Part shown: in pieces, positions 27,241-36,224 of the stretch
Numbering within the stretch: position 1 is the first letter of the stretch
Layout of the letters: each line of letters starts with the position of its first letter
Source: Pseudoalteromonas shioyasakiensis
Lineage (GTDB): Bacteria > Pseudomonadota > Gammaproteobacteria > Enterobacterales > Alteromonadaceae
DNA length: 64,000 nucleotides
Reading direction: 5' to 3'
Assembly: GCA_013391845.1 (NCBI GenBank)
Contig: CP058414.1
Span: 1,846,501-1,910,500, forward strand
The notes under the pieces: model-generated
Told to the model about the DNA's origin: nothing
What the model saw: the letters and a program-made list of their open reading frames with translations, nothing else
The model's database searches: none
Position numbers and translations under genes: made by a program

Positions 27241-28620
27241 ATGAGCGTGAAACCGCAGAGCAAAACTAAACCTGATCTTTTAAACTCACCCATTCTGCCA
27301 ACCTTAAAAAAAATGACCATTCCGATGATCTTTGGAATGATCACCCTAATGATGTTTAACCTCGTTGACACCTTCTTTATTAGTTTACTAGGCACTGAAC
27401 CTCTCGCCGCTGTCAGTTTTACCTTTCCAGTTACTTTTACTGTTATTAGCCTTGCAATTGGTTTAGGTATAGGCACTTCAGCGGTTATCGCTAAAGCCCT
27501 CGGTAGTGATAAGTTAGATGAAGCTCGCTTTGATGCCAGTATGTCATTGTTGGTATCGGTTGTGATGGTGTTTAGTCTTTCTGTGATGGGCTATCTTTTG
27601 ATAGATCCTATTTTTAAGTTACTTGGTGCTGGTGAATTAGTATTACCGCTTATTCATGAGTATATGAGTGTATGGTTCCTTGGCAGCGTGTTTTTAATTA
27701 CACCTATGGTTGGCAACTCAGTACTTAGAGCAAGTGGTGATACCAAAACTCCGAGCATTGTTATGGGTGGAGCGGGGCTGATTAATGCTATTTTAGACCC
27801 TATGCTTATTTTTGGCTTTGGGCCTATTCCCGCATTAGGTATACAAGGCGCAGCAATTGCCAGCGTTATTGCGTGGTCGGTTGCGGTGGTTATCATTTTA
27901 TATATTCTAGCAATTAAAAATGGCTTATTGAGTTTGCATGCTGGTTTGCAAACACCATTTAGCTCAATTCAAAAAATTCTTAAAATTGGTTTACCAGCGG
28001 CTGGGGCAAATATGCTTACACCAATAGCAATGGCGGTAATTACGGCATTAGTGGCTAAGCATGGTCCTGAAGCTGTAGCAGCGTTTGGTGTTGGAAGTCG
28101 AATTGAGTCTATCGCAAGTCTTGTTGTGCTTGCTTTATCGATGACTTTACCGCCATTTGTTAGTCAAAACTTTGGTGCCGGTAAGTTTGAACGTGTAAAA
28201 GAAGCCTACACTAAAACCTTAAAATTCGTGATGATTTGGCAGTTTGCTATTTATATTTTACTGCTATTAACTTCTGGCTTGATAGCTAATGTATTTGGTA
28301 AAGAGCAGGCGGTAATGGATGTTATTAAGCTGTTCATTTATATCCTACCGCTCAGTTATGGCCTACAAGGGGTAATTATTCTATCGAACTCTTCATTTAA
28401 CGCATTACATAAACCGATGAATGCGCTTATTTTAAGTGTAGTACGTCTGTTTGTTTTTTACGTGCCTTTTGCTTATATCGGCAGTGAGTTTGCTGGGTTA
28501 AAAGGGTTATTTATTGGCGCGGCTATAGGTAACCTATTTACTGCGGTGGTTGCCTATAGATGGTTTATCAAAGAAGTTGATGGGTTAAGTGAGTCTTATG
28601 TGAAGGAGTGTCATTCATGA
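27241..28620 (+). CDS. MATE-family multidrug/cation antiporter
   Basis: A 459-residue inner-membrane exporter with about twelve helices in two similar halves. Typical family stretches are [21 protein letters not shown], the paired [15 protein letters not shown], and [12 protein letters not shown] with [12 protein letters not shown] in the second half. It should extrude cationic drugs against Na+ or H+. Its stop overlaps the uvrB start (ATGA), so the two genes share an mRNA. AGAGG lies about 11 nt before the ATG. Confidence 0.93.
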   Translation: MSVKPQSKTKPDLLNSPILPTLKKMTIPMIFGMITLMMFNLVDTFFISLLGTEPLAAVSFTFPVTFTVISLAIGLGIGTSAVIAKALGSDKLDEARFDASMSLLVSVVMVFSLSVMGYLLIDPIFKLLGAGELVLPLIHEYMSVWFLGSVFLITPMVGNSVLRASGDTKTPSIVMGGAGLINAILDPMLIFGFGPIPALGIQGAAIASVIAWSVAVVIILYILAIKNGLLSLHAGLQTPFSSIQKILKIGLPAAGANMLTPIAMAVITALVAKHGPEAVAAFGVGSRIESIASLVVLALSMTLPPFVSQNFGAGKFERVKEAYTKTLKFVMIWQFAIYILLLLTSGLIANVFGKEQAVMDVIKLFIYILPLSYGLQGVIILSNSSFNALHKPMNALILSVVRLFVFYVPFAYIGSEFAGLKGLFIGAAIGNLFTAVVAYRWFIKEVDGLSESYVKECHS

Positions 28621-30611
28621 GCGACCATTTTCAGCTAGTTTCTAAATTTCAGCCAAATGGTGACCAACCAACGGCGATTGCACAGTTAAAAGACGGTCTT
28701 GAGGCTGGGCTTGCACATCAAACATTATTAGGGGCTACAGGAACGGGTAAAACCTTCACTATGGCCAATATCATTAATGATTTGAATCGGCCAACCATTA
28801 TCATGGCACACAACAAAACACTCGCTGCTCAGCTTTATGGGGAAATGAAAGAGTTTTTCCCTCATAACGCGGTTGAGTATTTTGTTTCTTATTATGATTA
28901 TTACCAGCCAGAAGCCTATGTTGTTGCTAGTGATACATTCATTGAAAAAGACGCCTCTATCAATGAGCATATTGAGCAAATGCGTTTAAGCGCTACTAAA
29001 GCGCTACTTGAGCGTCGTGATACGATCATTGTGGCTTCGGTGTCTGCTATTTATGGTTTGGGCGATCCAGACTCATATATGAAAATGATGCTACTGCTTA
29101 AAGTTGGAGAAACTGTCGATCAACGCGACATGCTGCGTCGTCTTGCTGAATTGCAATATACTCGAAACGATATTGAATTTAGCCGTGGTACATATCGTGT
29201 TCGTGGGGAAGTGGTTGATATATTTCCTGCAGAATCTGATACTTATGCCGTTCGTGTGGAGATGTTTGACGATGAAATAGAGCGTTTAAGTATTTTTGAC
29301 CCACTTACTGGGGCTGTTGAAAAGCACATTGTACGCGCTACTATTTACCCAAAAACGCACTATGTTACGCCGCGTGAAAAAATTCTCGATGCTATTGATA
29401 AAATAAAAGATGAGCTTAAAGACCGTCGTTCTCAGCTACTTAGTGCCAATAAACTTGTAGAAGAGCAACGTATTGCTCAGCGTACTCAGTATGATATCGA
29501 AATGATGACCGAGCTTGGTTATTGCTCAGGAATCGAAAACTACTCGCGTTACTTATCTGGCAGAACGCCAGGCGATCCGCCGCCAACATTGCTTGACTAT
29601 TTGCCTGATGACGCATTAATGATTATCGATGAATCGCATGTTACGGTATCGCAAATCGGTGCTATGTATAAAGGTGATAGAAGCCGTAAAGAAAATCTCG
29701 TTGAGTATGGTTTTCGCTTGCCATCGGCGTTAGATAACCGCCCACTACGCTTTGAAGAATTTGAAGCAATCGCGCCGCAAACTATTTATGTGTCAGCCAC
29801 CCCAGGTGACTTTGAGCTTGAACGCTCGTCAGGGGAGGTTGCAGAACAGGTCATTCGTCCAACCGGGCTTATTGACCCAGAAATTGAAGTACGCCCAGTG
29901 GGCTCACAAGTAGATGACTTACTCTCTGAAATATACAAACGAGTTGAGGTCAACGAACGGGTATTGGTAACTACTTTAACCAAGCGTATGGCTGAAGATT
30001 TAACCGACTACCTAAATGACCATGACGTAAAAGTTCGTTATTTGCACTCAGATATCGATACCGTCGAACGGGTTGAAATTATCCGCGATTTACGTGCTGG
30101 TGTGTTTGATGTGTTAGTGGGCATTAACTTATTACGAGAAGGTCTCGACATGCCAGAGGTATCCTTAGTAGCGATACTTGATGCCGATAAAGAAGGTTTC
30201 TTACGCTCTACTCGTTCACTGATCCAAACCATAGGTCGTGCTGCACGTCACTTAAATGGTAAAGCGATTCTTTATGGTGACCGCATTACTAAATCAATGA
30301 GACAAGCCATTGATGAAACAGATCGCCGCCGTGAAAAACAACAAGCTTATAATCTTGAGCATGGTATTGAGCCGCAAGCTTTGGTTAAAAGCATCACCGA
30401 TATTATGGATGTGGGCGAAGAAGCAAGCCCTAAAGACAACCTTAAATTGGTGCGTAAAGAGTCTAAACAAGTACTCAGTGCAAAAGAAATTGCCAGCCAA
30501 ATTAAAGAGCTTGAAGCGAAAATGCATGCCTATGCTAGCGATCTTGAATTTGAAAAAGCGGCATCTGTGCGTGATGAAATTCACGAATTACAACAACAGT
30601 TAATTAACTAA
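28617..30611 (+). CDS. uvrB: Excinuclease ABC subunit B
   Basis: A 664-residue damage-verification helicase of nucleotide excision repair, close to E. coli UvrB along its length. Walker A GATGTGKT lies near residue 40, the beta-hairpin region [11 protein letters not shown] near 93-105, helicase motifs [19 protein letters not shown] and QTIGRAARH follow, and a C-terminal UVR domain binds UvrC. The ATG at 28617 has AGGAG 8 nt upstream and overlaps the MATE stop; a GTG at 28608 is less likely. No LexA-like box was seen in front of it, and as the second gene of an operon it may depend on the MATE promoter. Confidence 0.98.
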   Translation: MSDHFQLVSKFQPNGDQPTAIAQLKDGLEAGLAHQTLLGATGTGKTFTMANIINDLNRPTIIMAHNKTLAAQLYGEMKEFFPHNAVEYFVSYYDYYQPEAYVVASDTFIEKDASINEHIEQMRLSATKALLERRDTIIVASVSAIYGLGDPDSYMKMMLLLKVGETVDQRDMLRRLAELQYTRNDIEFSRGTYRVRGEVVDIFPAESDTYAVRVEMFDDEIERLSIFDPLTGAVEKHIVRATIYPKTHYVTPREKILDAIDKIKDELKDRRSQLLSANKLVEEQRIAQRTQYDIEMMTELGYCSGIENYSRYLSGRTPGDPPPTLLDYLPDDALMIIDESHVTVSQIGAMYKGDRSRKENLVEYGFRLPSALDNRPLRFEEFEAIAPQTIYVSATPGDFELERSSGEVAEQVIRPTGLIDPEIEVRPVGSQVDDLLSEIYKRVEVNERVLVTTLTKRMAEDLTDYLNDHDVKVRYLHSDIDTVERVEIIRDLRAGVFDVLVGINLLREGLDMPEVSLVAILDADKEGFLRSTRSLIQTIGRAARHLNGKAILYGDRITKSMRQAIDETDRRREKQQAYNLEHGIEPQALVKSITDIMDVGEEASPKDNLKLVRKESKQVLSAKEIASQIKELEAKMHAYASDLEFEKAASVRDEIHELQQQLIN

Positions 30612-30616
30612 AGATT

Positions 30617-31546
30617 ATGACAAACGATTTTTCTGCCATTTTAAATGCTTTAGCAGAGGCTCCTCTCGCTACAAATGAATTATGCCGTGTATTTCATGGC
30701 CGTGGCCACTCCGTGGCTGAGCTTAGTCACATTAACTTAGACTTTTATCCGCCAGCACTTTTTTTAGTTTCATATGAAGAAATAGATGAACAAGTGCTTG
30801 AGCAATTAACTAATACAGTGTGGCAATGGGCGCAAGTAAACGCACCAGAGCTTGTGACTGCATTGGTTTACCAACAACGTTGTGGAATTAATACCCGAAA
30901 TTCTCTTCTGTTTGGTGAATTACCACAAGAGCACCTTGTTAGTGAAAATGGTATTAAGTTTAAAGTAGATTTACTTAGTCGCCAAAATACCGGTATATTC
31001 CCTGATATGCGTCGTGGTCGTGAGTTTGTCCAAGCTAATAGTAAAAACGCAAAAGTGCTAAACTTGTTTTCTTATACTTGTGGCTTTTCTGTTGCTGCAA
31101 TGCAGGGTGGTGCTGACCAAGTTATTAATATGGATATGAATAAAGGCGTGCTTAGAACGGGTAAACAAAACCATCAGTTAAATGGTTTTGCTCAAGGAGT
31201 TAGTTATTTCCCACACGATATTTTAAAGTCATTCGGCAAGTTAAAAAAATCAGCACCTTATGAATTGATCATTGTTGATCCACCGAGCTTTCAAAAAGGA
31301 AGCTTTATATTGACTAAGGATTATCAAAAAATCCTGCGTCGTTTACCTGAACTGTTAAATGAAAACACCCAATTATTGCTTTGTGCTAATAGCCCTGAGC
31401 TTTCAGAGCAGGCGTTTAAAGAGCTAATTGCTGAGCATACGGAAGGGGCTATTTGTTTTGTTGAGCGTTTAAAACCGACAGATGGCTTTGTTGAAGTAGA
31501 CAGTGATCGAAGTTTAAAAGCCTTAGTCTATAAAACAGCAAATTAA
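30617..31546 (+). CDS. SAM-dependent methyltransferase (RlmI/RlmK-like)
   Basis: A 309-residue class I methyltransferase, probably acting on RNA. The SAM-binding start is VLNLFSYTCGFSVAAMQGGA, and the catalytic loop LIIVDPPSFQKGSF resembles the NPP/DPP motif of RlmI and RlmKL-type 23S rRNA methyltransferases. The N-terminal about 130 residues do not resemble a PUA domain. It lies 5 bp after uvrB and overlaps the next methyltransferase gene by 1 nt (TAATG). The exact RNA target cannot be read. Confidence 0.88.
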   Translation: MTNDFSAILNALAEAPLATNELCRVFHGRGHSVAELSHINLDFYPPALFLVSYEEIDEQVLEQLTNTVWQWAQVNAPELVTALVYQQRCGINTRNSLLFGELPQEHLVSENGIKFKVDLLSRQNTGIFPDMRRGREFVQANSKNAKVLNLFSYTCGFSVAAMQGGADQVINMDMNKGVLRTGKQNHQLNGFAQGVSYFPHDILKSFGKLKKSAPYELIIVDPPSFQKGSFILTKDYQKILRRLPELLNENTQLLLCANSPELSEQAFKELIAEHTEGAICFVERLKPTDGFVEVDSDRSLKALVYKTAN

Positions 31547-32202
31547 TGGCATTGAGTAAACGACTATCAGCCATCGTTGATGTGGTTGAATCAGGCTATG
31601 ACGAAATCTGGGATTGCTGCTGCGACCACGGTTTGTTAGGAATTGAGCTTTTACAGCAAAATAAAGCACAGCTTATACATTTTGTTGATATTGTGCCTGA
31701 GTTGATGCAAGCACTAAACGACAAACTGGTGCGCTTTGCCACTAACGAGCAATGCGCTCGCTGGCAAGTTCATTGTCAGGATGTTGCGATGATTTCCCCT
31801 GATCCAAATAAACGCCATCTTGTTATTATTGCGGGTGTTGGTGGTGAGCTATTGGTGCAATTTTTAGCGAAGATTGTGGGTCATCACCCAGGTATTCATA
31901 TTGACTTTATTGTTTGCCCTGTACATCACAGTTATCAAGTTCGCCGCTATTTGCAAACACTCTCATTAGGGCTCGTATCAGAACAGTTGATTTGTGAAAA
32001 TAAACGCTTTTATGAAATCATAGCTATGAGTGCGTCATCATCGAAACAGGTTACTCGAGTTGGGCAGCAAATGTGGCAACTAACAAGTAAAGAGCACCAA
32101 GCCTATTTAAAGCAGTTATGTGCTCATTACCAACGCATGTTAAATCAAGACGCGGCTTATTATCAGCCAGTGCTTGATGAGTACTCAGCTTTATTATTGT
32201 AA
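31546..32202 (+). CDS. TrmK-like tRNA methyltransferase
   Basis: A 218-residue class I methyltransferase. RLSAIVDVVESGYDEIWDCCCDHGLLGIELL has the layout of TrmK, the tRNA adenine-22 N1-methyltransferase, and the second motif HLVIIAGVGGELLVQFL matches its catalytic-region signature. It is co-translated with the preceding methyltransferase gene and stops directly against the convergent small gene. Family assignment is likely; activity on tRNA A22 is inferred. Confidence 0.8.
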   Translation: MALSKRLSAIVDVVESGYDEIWDCCCDHGLLGIELLQQNKAQLIHFVDIVPELMQALNDKLVRFATNEQCARWQVHCQDVAMISPDPNKRHLVIIAGVGGELLVQFLAKIVGHHPGIHIDFIVCPVHHSYQVRRYLQTLSLGLVSEQLICENKRFYEIIAMSASSSKQVTRVGQQMWQLTSKEHQAYLKQLCAHYQRMLNQDAAYYQPVLDEYSALLL

Positions 32203-32445
32203 TTAAAGTTTATTAATTTCTTGTTTTACGCTGTAGCTAGAGTCAGTGACAATGGCTTCGAGCGTTTGTACACGTTCTCTTAACTCTTGTAGTTCTTTTG
32301 TCACTTCGGCAACATGTTCGTTTGCTTCTTTTGAATTCTTTAAAGTCCGTGATTTAAACTCAAGGTGTTTTTTATACATATCATAAATTACCCCAGAGCC
32401 GACTGATATCAGCACGATTAACACCACCATGGTAGTACCTGACAT
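32203..32445 (-). CDS. PspB-like small membrane protein
   Basis: An 80-residue protein with one N-terminal membrane helix (VVLIVLISVGSGVIYDMY) and a C-terminal coiled coil. The stretch ELRERVQTLEAIVTDSSY aligns with the MRERIQALESILDAEHP region of phage-shock protein PspB, and size and topology agree. No pspA or pspC is nearby, so a role in the phage-shock response is not implied. The start is well supported by AAGGAGAATAGT. It is convergent with, and abuts, the TrmK-like gene. Confidence 0.85.
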   Translation of the reverse strand: MSGTTMVVLIVLISVGSGVIYDMYKKHLEFKSRTLKNSKEANEHVAEVTKELQELRERVQTLEAIVTDSSYSVKQEINKL

Positions 32446-32514
32446 ACTATTCTCCTTCCATATTTAGTACCTAATAGAGTATAGATTGTATTTAAAAATG
32501 CAATTTGCATTCTG

Positions 32515-33402
32515 TTACAAGGTGTTTCGTTTTAAAAATGGTTTTATACGGATAAAGCCTGTGACCAGCATGGTGCCAGCGATAACACAAAGTGCGCCGC
32601 CTAAGGTATTTGGCCCTATTTGTTCATCTAAAATTAAATTACCCCATACAATACCAAAGAGTGGGATTAAAAAGGTAACAGTCAACGCAGAAGTTGGGCC
32701 AATGTCATCAATCAAGCGGAAAAACAGTATATACGCCACAGCTGTACAAAGCACACCGAGAGCGACCACTCCAAGCATCACTTCATTACTTGGCATTTCT
32801 CTGGCAGGAATAACAAAAATAAGCGGTAGTACCATAATACTTGCTGCCCACATACTGCCATGAGCATTATCAAAAGCAGACAACTTTGGTGCATGTTTAG
32901 TGTAATGGGATGCTATGGCATAACTTAGTGAAGCACAAAGTGCTGCAAAGATTGCTGTAACTGCTTGGGTATCGATAGTGAGGCTATTTTGACCCACTAA
33001 AATTGCTACGCCCGTTAAACCTAATAGTAAGCCAAGCAGCATACTTTTAGTGGGTTTAGTTTTACTCCAAATAATACCAACAATCACGCCCCAAATTGGG
33101 GTTGTTGAGTTTAGTATTGATAAGGTTGATGCATTGATTGTTTCTGCTGCATAGGCAAACAGTAAAAAGGGGATAGCGGAATTAAGTGCGCCAATAATAA
33201 AAAAGTGTTTTTTATGTGTCGTGAAAGCGAGTGTCTTTCGTAAGTATAAAGCAAAAATAAAGAGTGTTATTGCTGCAAAGCCAACTCTTAGCTCTATTAA
33301 TACCGCAGGGCCTAAGCTATTAGCTGCCATACGCATAAATAAGAAGGAAGCGCCCCAAATAGCAGCAAGGATGAATAAGCGCAAAAAACTTGGCAATGAC
33401 AT
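32515..33402 (-). CDS. EamA/DMT-family transporter
   Basis: A 295-residue inner-membrane protein made of two EamA repeats of about five helices each. IWGASFLFMRMAANSLGP starts the first, and LCTAVAYILFFRLIDDIGP with LIPLFGIVWG marks the second, as in the drug/metabolite transporter superfamily. The start at 33402 (MSLPSFLRLF) fits the family; upstream starts add up to 13 residues that are not membrane-compatible. The substrate is unknown. Confidence 0.92.
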   Translation of the reverse strand: MSLPSFLRLFILAAIWGASFLFMRMAANSLGPAVLIELRVGFAAITLFIFALYLRKTLAFTTHKKHFFIIGALNSAIPFLLFAYAAETINASTLSILNSTTPIWGVIVGIIWSKTKPTKSMLLGLLLGLTGVAILVGQNSLTIDTQAVTAIFAALCASLSYAIASHYTKHAPKLSAFDNAHGSMWAASIMVLPLIFVIPAREMPSNEVMLGVVALGVLCTAVAYILFFRLIDDIGPTSALTVTFLIPLFGIVWGNLILDEQIGPNTLGGALCVIAGTMLVTGFIRIKPFLKRNTL

Positions 33403-33474
33403 GGTGTTACATTCTTTAATTATAAAACCTGAGCATAACAAATTTATGCTCTAATACTCGCCATTTTCGGACTA

Positions 33475-33633
33475 TTAATTAGTTGATTTTGAGAGTTTCT
33501 TTTCGAAGTCAGATTTTACGATTTCTAGTGCGGCTAATACATCTTCAGCAGGTACGTCGTTTTGCTCTAAGAGCATAATTAGGTCAACAGCAATCTTTAT
33601 ATAGTCAGGCGCATGCTCTAACTCACTACTCAT
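33475..33633 (-). CDS. YbaM-like small protein (DUF2496)
   Basis: A 52-residue gene. The product (core [20 protein letters not shown], then [16 protein letters not shown]) matches E. coli YbaM along most of its length ([36 protein letters not shown]). In E. coli ybaM is next to priC; here priC lies three genes upstream in the same operon, which supports the call. Its ATG overlaps the stop of the ComFB-like gene (ATGA), so the two are translationally coupled. The molecular function is not established. Confidence 0.88.
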   Translation of the reverse strand: MSSELEHAPDYIKIAVDLIMLLEQNDVPAEDVLAALEIVKSDFEKKLSKSTN

Positions 33634-33902
33634 GATTGTAGTTCCTTTTTCTTAGCAACTTGACTGATTGCCACATCGATTGCCGTTTGTACTTGCTGCT
33701 CCATTTTTATACGCTCTGTTTGCGGTAAATAAAATTCCATATCAACATCATAGCGTATGTAGCGGGCAGGGAGTTGATTTAATACAGTGCAGCATAAATC
33801 TGCCATAACATCATCACTGTAGGTCGTTTCTAAGTTACGTTTTGTGATGTCTTCGACAACCAGTTTTTCATAGTAGTTGTGAATGTCGTCATGCAATTTC
33901 AT
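33630..33902 (-). CDS. ComFB-like protein
   Basis: A 90-residue protein. [19 protein letters not shown] and [24 protein letters not shown] recall the late-competence ComFB family, whose core motif is LN.LPP/ARY. ComFB-type domains have been linked to cyclic-dinucleotide binding, which would fit the c-di-GMP genes in the window, but that is inference. The ATG at 33902 is preferred to an upstream TTG. It overlaps the YbaM-like gene by 4 nt. Confidence 0.72.
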   Translation of the reverse strand: MKLHDDIHNYYEKLVVEDITKRNLETTYSDDVMADLCCTVLNQLPARYIRYDVDMEFYLPQTERIKMEQQVQTAIDVAISQVAKKKELQS

Positions 33903-33948
33903 ACAAAGTGAACCCAATTAAAAAGTCACTTTAAGTGTATACCAAGCT

Positions 33949-34839
33949 TTAAAATAAATCGACAGCAGCCCTAAAAAGCTGACCATGAACATCAACCAAA
34001 CGGCTTACATTTCGCTGATAGCCACCGCCCATGACTGCAAAGACAGGGATTTTTGCTTCTTTCGCTTGGTTTAATACAAAATAATCACGTTGATACACTC
34101 CCTCCATACTGACTTGAAAGTGTCCTAATTCGTCATTCGTTGCAATGTCTGCGCCGGCGTTGTACAAAATGATATCTGGCTGGTGGAGTCTCATCGTTAA
34201 GGCTAATGCTTGTTTCACTGTTTCCAAGTATTCAGTATCTTTTGTGCCATGCTCTAGGGAAAAGTCGTAGTTTGATTGCTGTTTAATTCGCGGGAAGTTT
34301 TGTTGGCAATGAATTGAGCAGCTAATGATCTGAGGGTGCGCTTGTGTCACTTCAGCGGTACCGTCACCTTGGTGGACGTCGCAGTCAAAGATTAACACGG
34401 TGTCGGCTTGCTCTGTATTAATTAAATGCGCAGCTGCTATCGCTAAGTCATTGAAAATACAAAAGCCACTGCCATAGCCTGTAAATGCATGGTGATAACC
34501 ACCACTTAGGTTAAAAGCTGCACCATGTTGCAAGGCATACTCTGCGCCATGAATACTCGCCCCTACAGAATAAAGTGTTCGTTCAACTAATTCATGTGAC
34601 CAAGGGAAGCCCATTTTTTTTATCTCTTTTGTATCAAGGCTGCCAGTTAAAAAAGCATCGACATAATCTTGGTCATGGCACAGAGCAAGCTGTGCTCGAG
34701 TGGCTTGTTGTGGGGTAATGAAATGCTGCTCATCAATAAAGCCGCTGATAAGTTGTTTCAACAAGCGATATTTATCAATCGGGAAGCGGTGACGCTCAGG
34801 TAAAGCTAACGCTGAATAACTTGGATGATAGTAAAACAT
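33949..34839 (-). CDS. Histone-deacetylase-superfamily protein
   Basis: A 296-residue zinc-dependent deacetylase-like enzyme. It carries the family sequence GGYHHAFTGYGSGFCIFNDLA with the His-His charge-relay pair, FDCDVHQGDGT with the metal-binding Asp-x-His, and a third metal Asp in LYNAGADIATNDELG. Bacterial members act on acetylpolyamines, acetyl-lysine proteins or acetoin-related targets; the substrate here is unknown. The start codon overlaps the priC stop by 1 nt (TAATG). Confidence 0.93.
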   Translation of the reverse strand: MFYYHPSYSALALPERHRFPIDKYRLLKQLISGFIDEQHFITPQQATRAQLALCHDQDYVDAFLTGSLDTKEIKKMGFPWSHELVERTLYSVGASIHGAEYALQHGAAFNLSGGYHHAFTGYGSGFCIFNDLAIAAAHLINTEQADTVLIFDCDVHQGDGTAEVTQAHPQIISCSIHCQQNFPRIKQQSNYDFSLEHGTKDTEYLETVKQALALTMRLHQPDIILYNAGADIATNDELGHFQVSMEGVYQRDYFVLNQAKEAKIPVFAVMGGGYQRNVSRLVDVHGQLFRAAVDLF

Positions 34840-35447
34840 TATCTGAGCTGCTGTTTTTCGACCTGTTGAATTTTGTCTTCAGTGGCTGAAATTGCCTTAC
34901 GGCAACGGCCCAACCTTGCATGCAATGCAAGTATTTCTTTATTGATTTCGGCTGCTTGCTGCGTATTTGCAGCTTCGAGCTTAAGTTTTCGCTCTTCAAT
35001 CATCAAAACTAAGCGGCGCTCAAACTCGTGATTTTGCTTTAGTTCATCATACAGTTCATGTGACGACTGCATGATTTTTTTTACTGCTTGTTTATAAACT
35101 TGTGGTTTTGTTTTTGGTTTAAAACTGTACTTATTTTCTTTAGCCCACACAGGGGTTGATTTGATCACATTGAATACAGCTTCTACCTGAAGGGCAATTC
35201 GTTCAAGAGCATATTGGTATGCGTGACGATGCTCAGCAGGGGGCAGGCTGTTAAGCTCATCTTCGATTTCTATGACATAATCTGCCAGCTTCATACTTTT
35301 TGTGCTAAACACTGCTTTATCAAATAAACTTGGTTGGGCTTGCATATAACGATTTTTCGCAAATAAATTACCCTTATCAAATTGTGTAGCTAATTGCTTT
35401 AGCCTTTCAATTTGTGAACGCAGTTTATCAAAAGCAGTCGATTGCAT
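34839..35447 (-). CDS. priC: Primosomal replication protein N'' (PriC)
   Basis: A 202-residue, highly helical protein of replication restart, which helps to load DnaB at stalled forks. The C-terminal part (HEFERRLVLMIEERKLKLEA and LHARLGRCRKAISATEDKIQQVE) lines up with E. coli PriC (FERRLREMVAERRARL, YEARLARCRHALEKIENRL). It is slightly longer than the 175-residue E. coli protein. It starts directly after the TSUP transporter stop in the dinG operon. Confidence 0.88.
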   Translation of the reverse strand: MQSTAFDKLRSQIERLKQLATQFDKGNLFAKNRYMQAQPSLFDKAVFSTKSMKLADYVIEIEDELNSLPPAEHRHAYQYALERIALQVEAVFNVIKSTPVWAKENKYSFKPKTKPQVYKQAVKKIMQSSHELYDELKQNHEFERRLVLMIEERKLKLEAANTQQAAEINKEILALHARLGRCRKAISATEDKIQQVEKQQLR

Positions 35448-36224
35448 TTATAAATAAGCCTCATAGATTAACTTTAATGCTAAAACAATAACCACAGTGT
35501 TAAACACGGGGCGGATCATTTTACTGCCAAACTTAATTGCCGAATGCGCACCTAACCATGCACCTAGCATCAAGAAAAAGCCCATCGTGATACCAAGTAT
35601 AAAGTTCACATGCCCTAACGCAACAAAGGTGATCAAAGAAATAAAATTTGAAACGAAGTTCATCGAGCGAGCAAGCCCACAGTTAAGTAACAAGCTCATT
35701 TTATATAATAGACTATTTGAAGCAGTCCAAAACGTACCAGTACCTGGGCCTGCTAAACCATCAAAAAAGCCTAGCCCAAGCCCTTGCAGCCACTGTTTAA
35801 TTTTAGTTTTGCCATCAAGTTTTGGTAATTCGTTATGCTCGGTAGTACTTAAACTGCCAAATAAGCTGTAACAAGCTACTAGAATAATTACCACGGGCAA
35901 TAATTTATTCAGAAATTCAATACTTAAGTAATCAACCACCAGGGTACCTATAAGCGCACCTATGGCTGTTGCTAGGATGGACGCGGCCCAAAATCGAGGG
36001 TTGAATAACTTTTTACGAAAATAGGTCACGCTGGCTGTTAATGAGCCAAAACTTGCTGCAAGTTTATTTGTGCCTAATGTGAGATGGGGAGGTAAGCCCG
36101 CAGTTAATAGCGCCGGCACAGTTAACATGCCGCCACCGCCTGCGATAGCATCAATAAAGCCAGCTGCCAGCGCCACTGCGCATAATAGTGCCCATGTTGT
36201 TGGGTCTAAAGCTAATTCAAACAT
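35448..36224 (-). CDS. TSUP-family transporter (YfcA-like)
   Basis: A 258-residue inner-membrane protein of the TauE/SafE family, with about eight helices. Both half-repeats show the family mark: AGFIDAIAGGGGMLTVPALL and GFFDGLAGPGTGTFWTAS. E. coli YfcA is the nearest relative I recognise. Family members export sulfite, sulfonates or other anions; the substrate here is unknown. The start overlaps the dinG stop by 1 nt. Confidence 0.92.
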   Translation of the reverse strand: MFELALDPTTWALLCAVALAAGFIDAIAGGGGMLTVPALLTAGLPPHLTLGTNKLAASFGSLTASVTYFRKKLFNPRFWAASILATAIGALIGTLVVDYLSIEFLNKLLPVVIILVACYSLFGSLSTTEHNELPKLDGKTKIKQWLQGLGLGFFDGLAGPGTGTFWTASNSLLYKMSLLLNCGLARSMNFVSNFISLITFVALGHVNFILGITMGFFLMLGAWLGAHSAIKFGSKMIRPVFNTVVIVLALKLIYEAYL

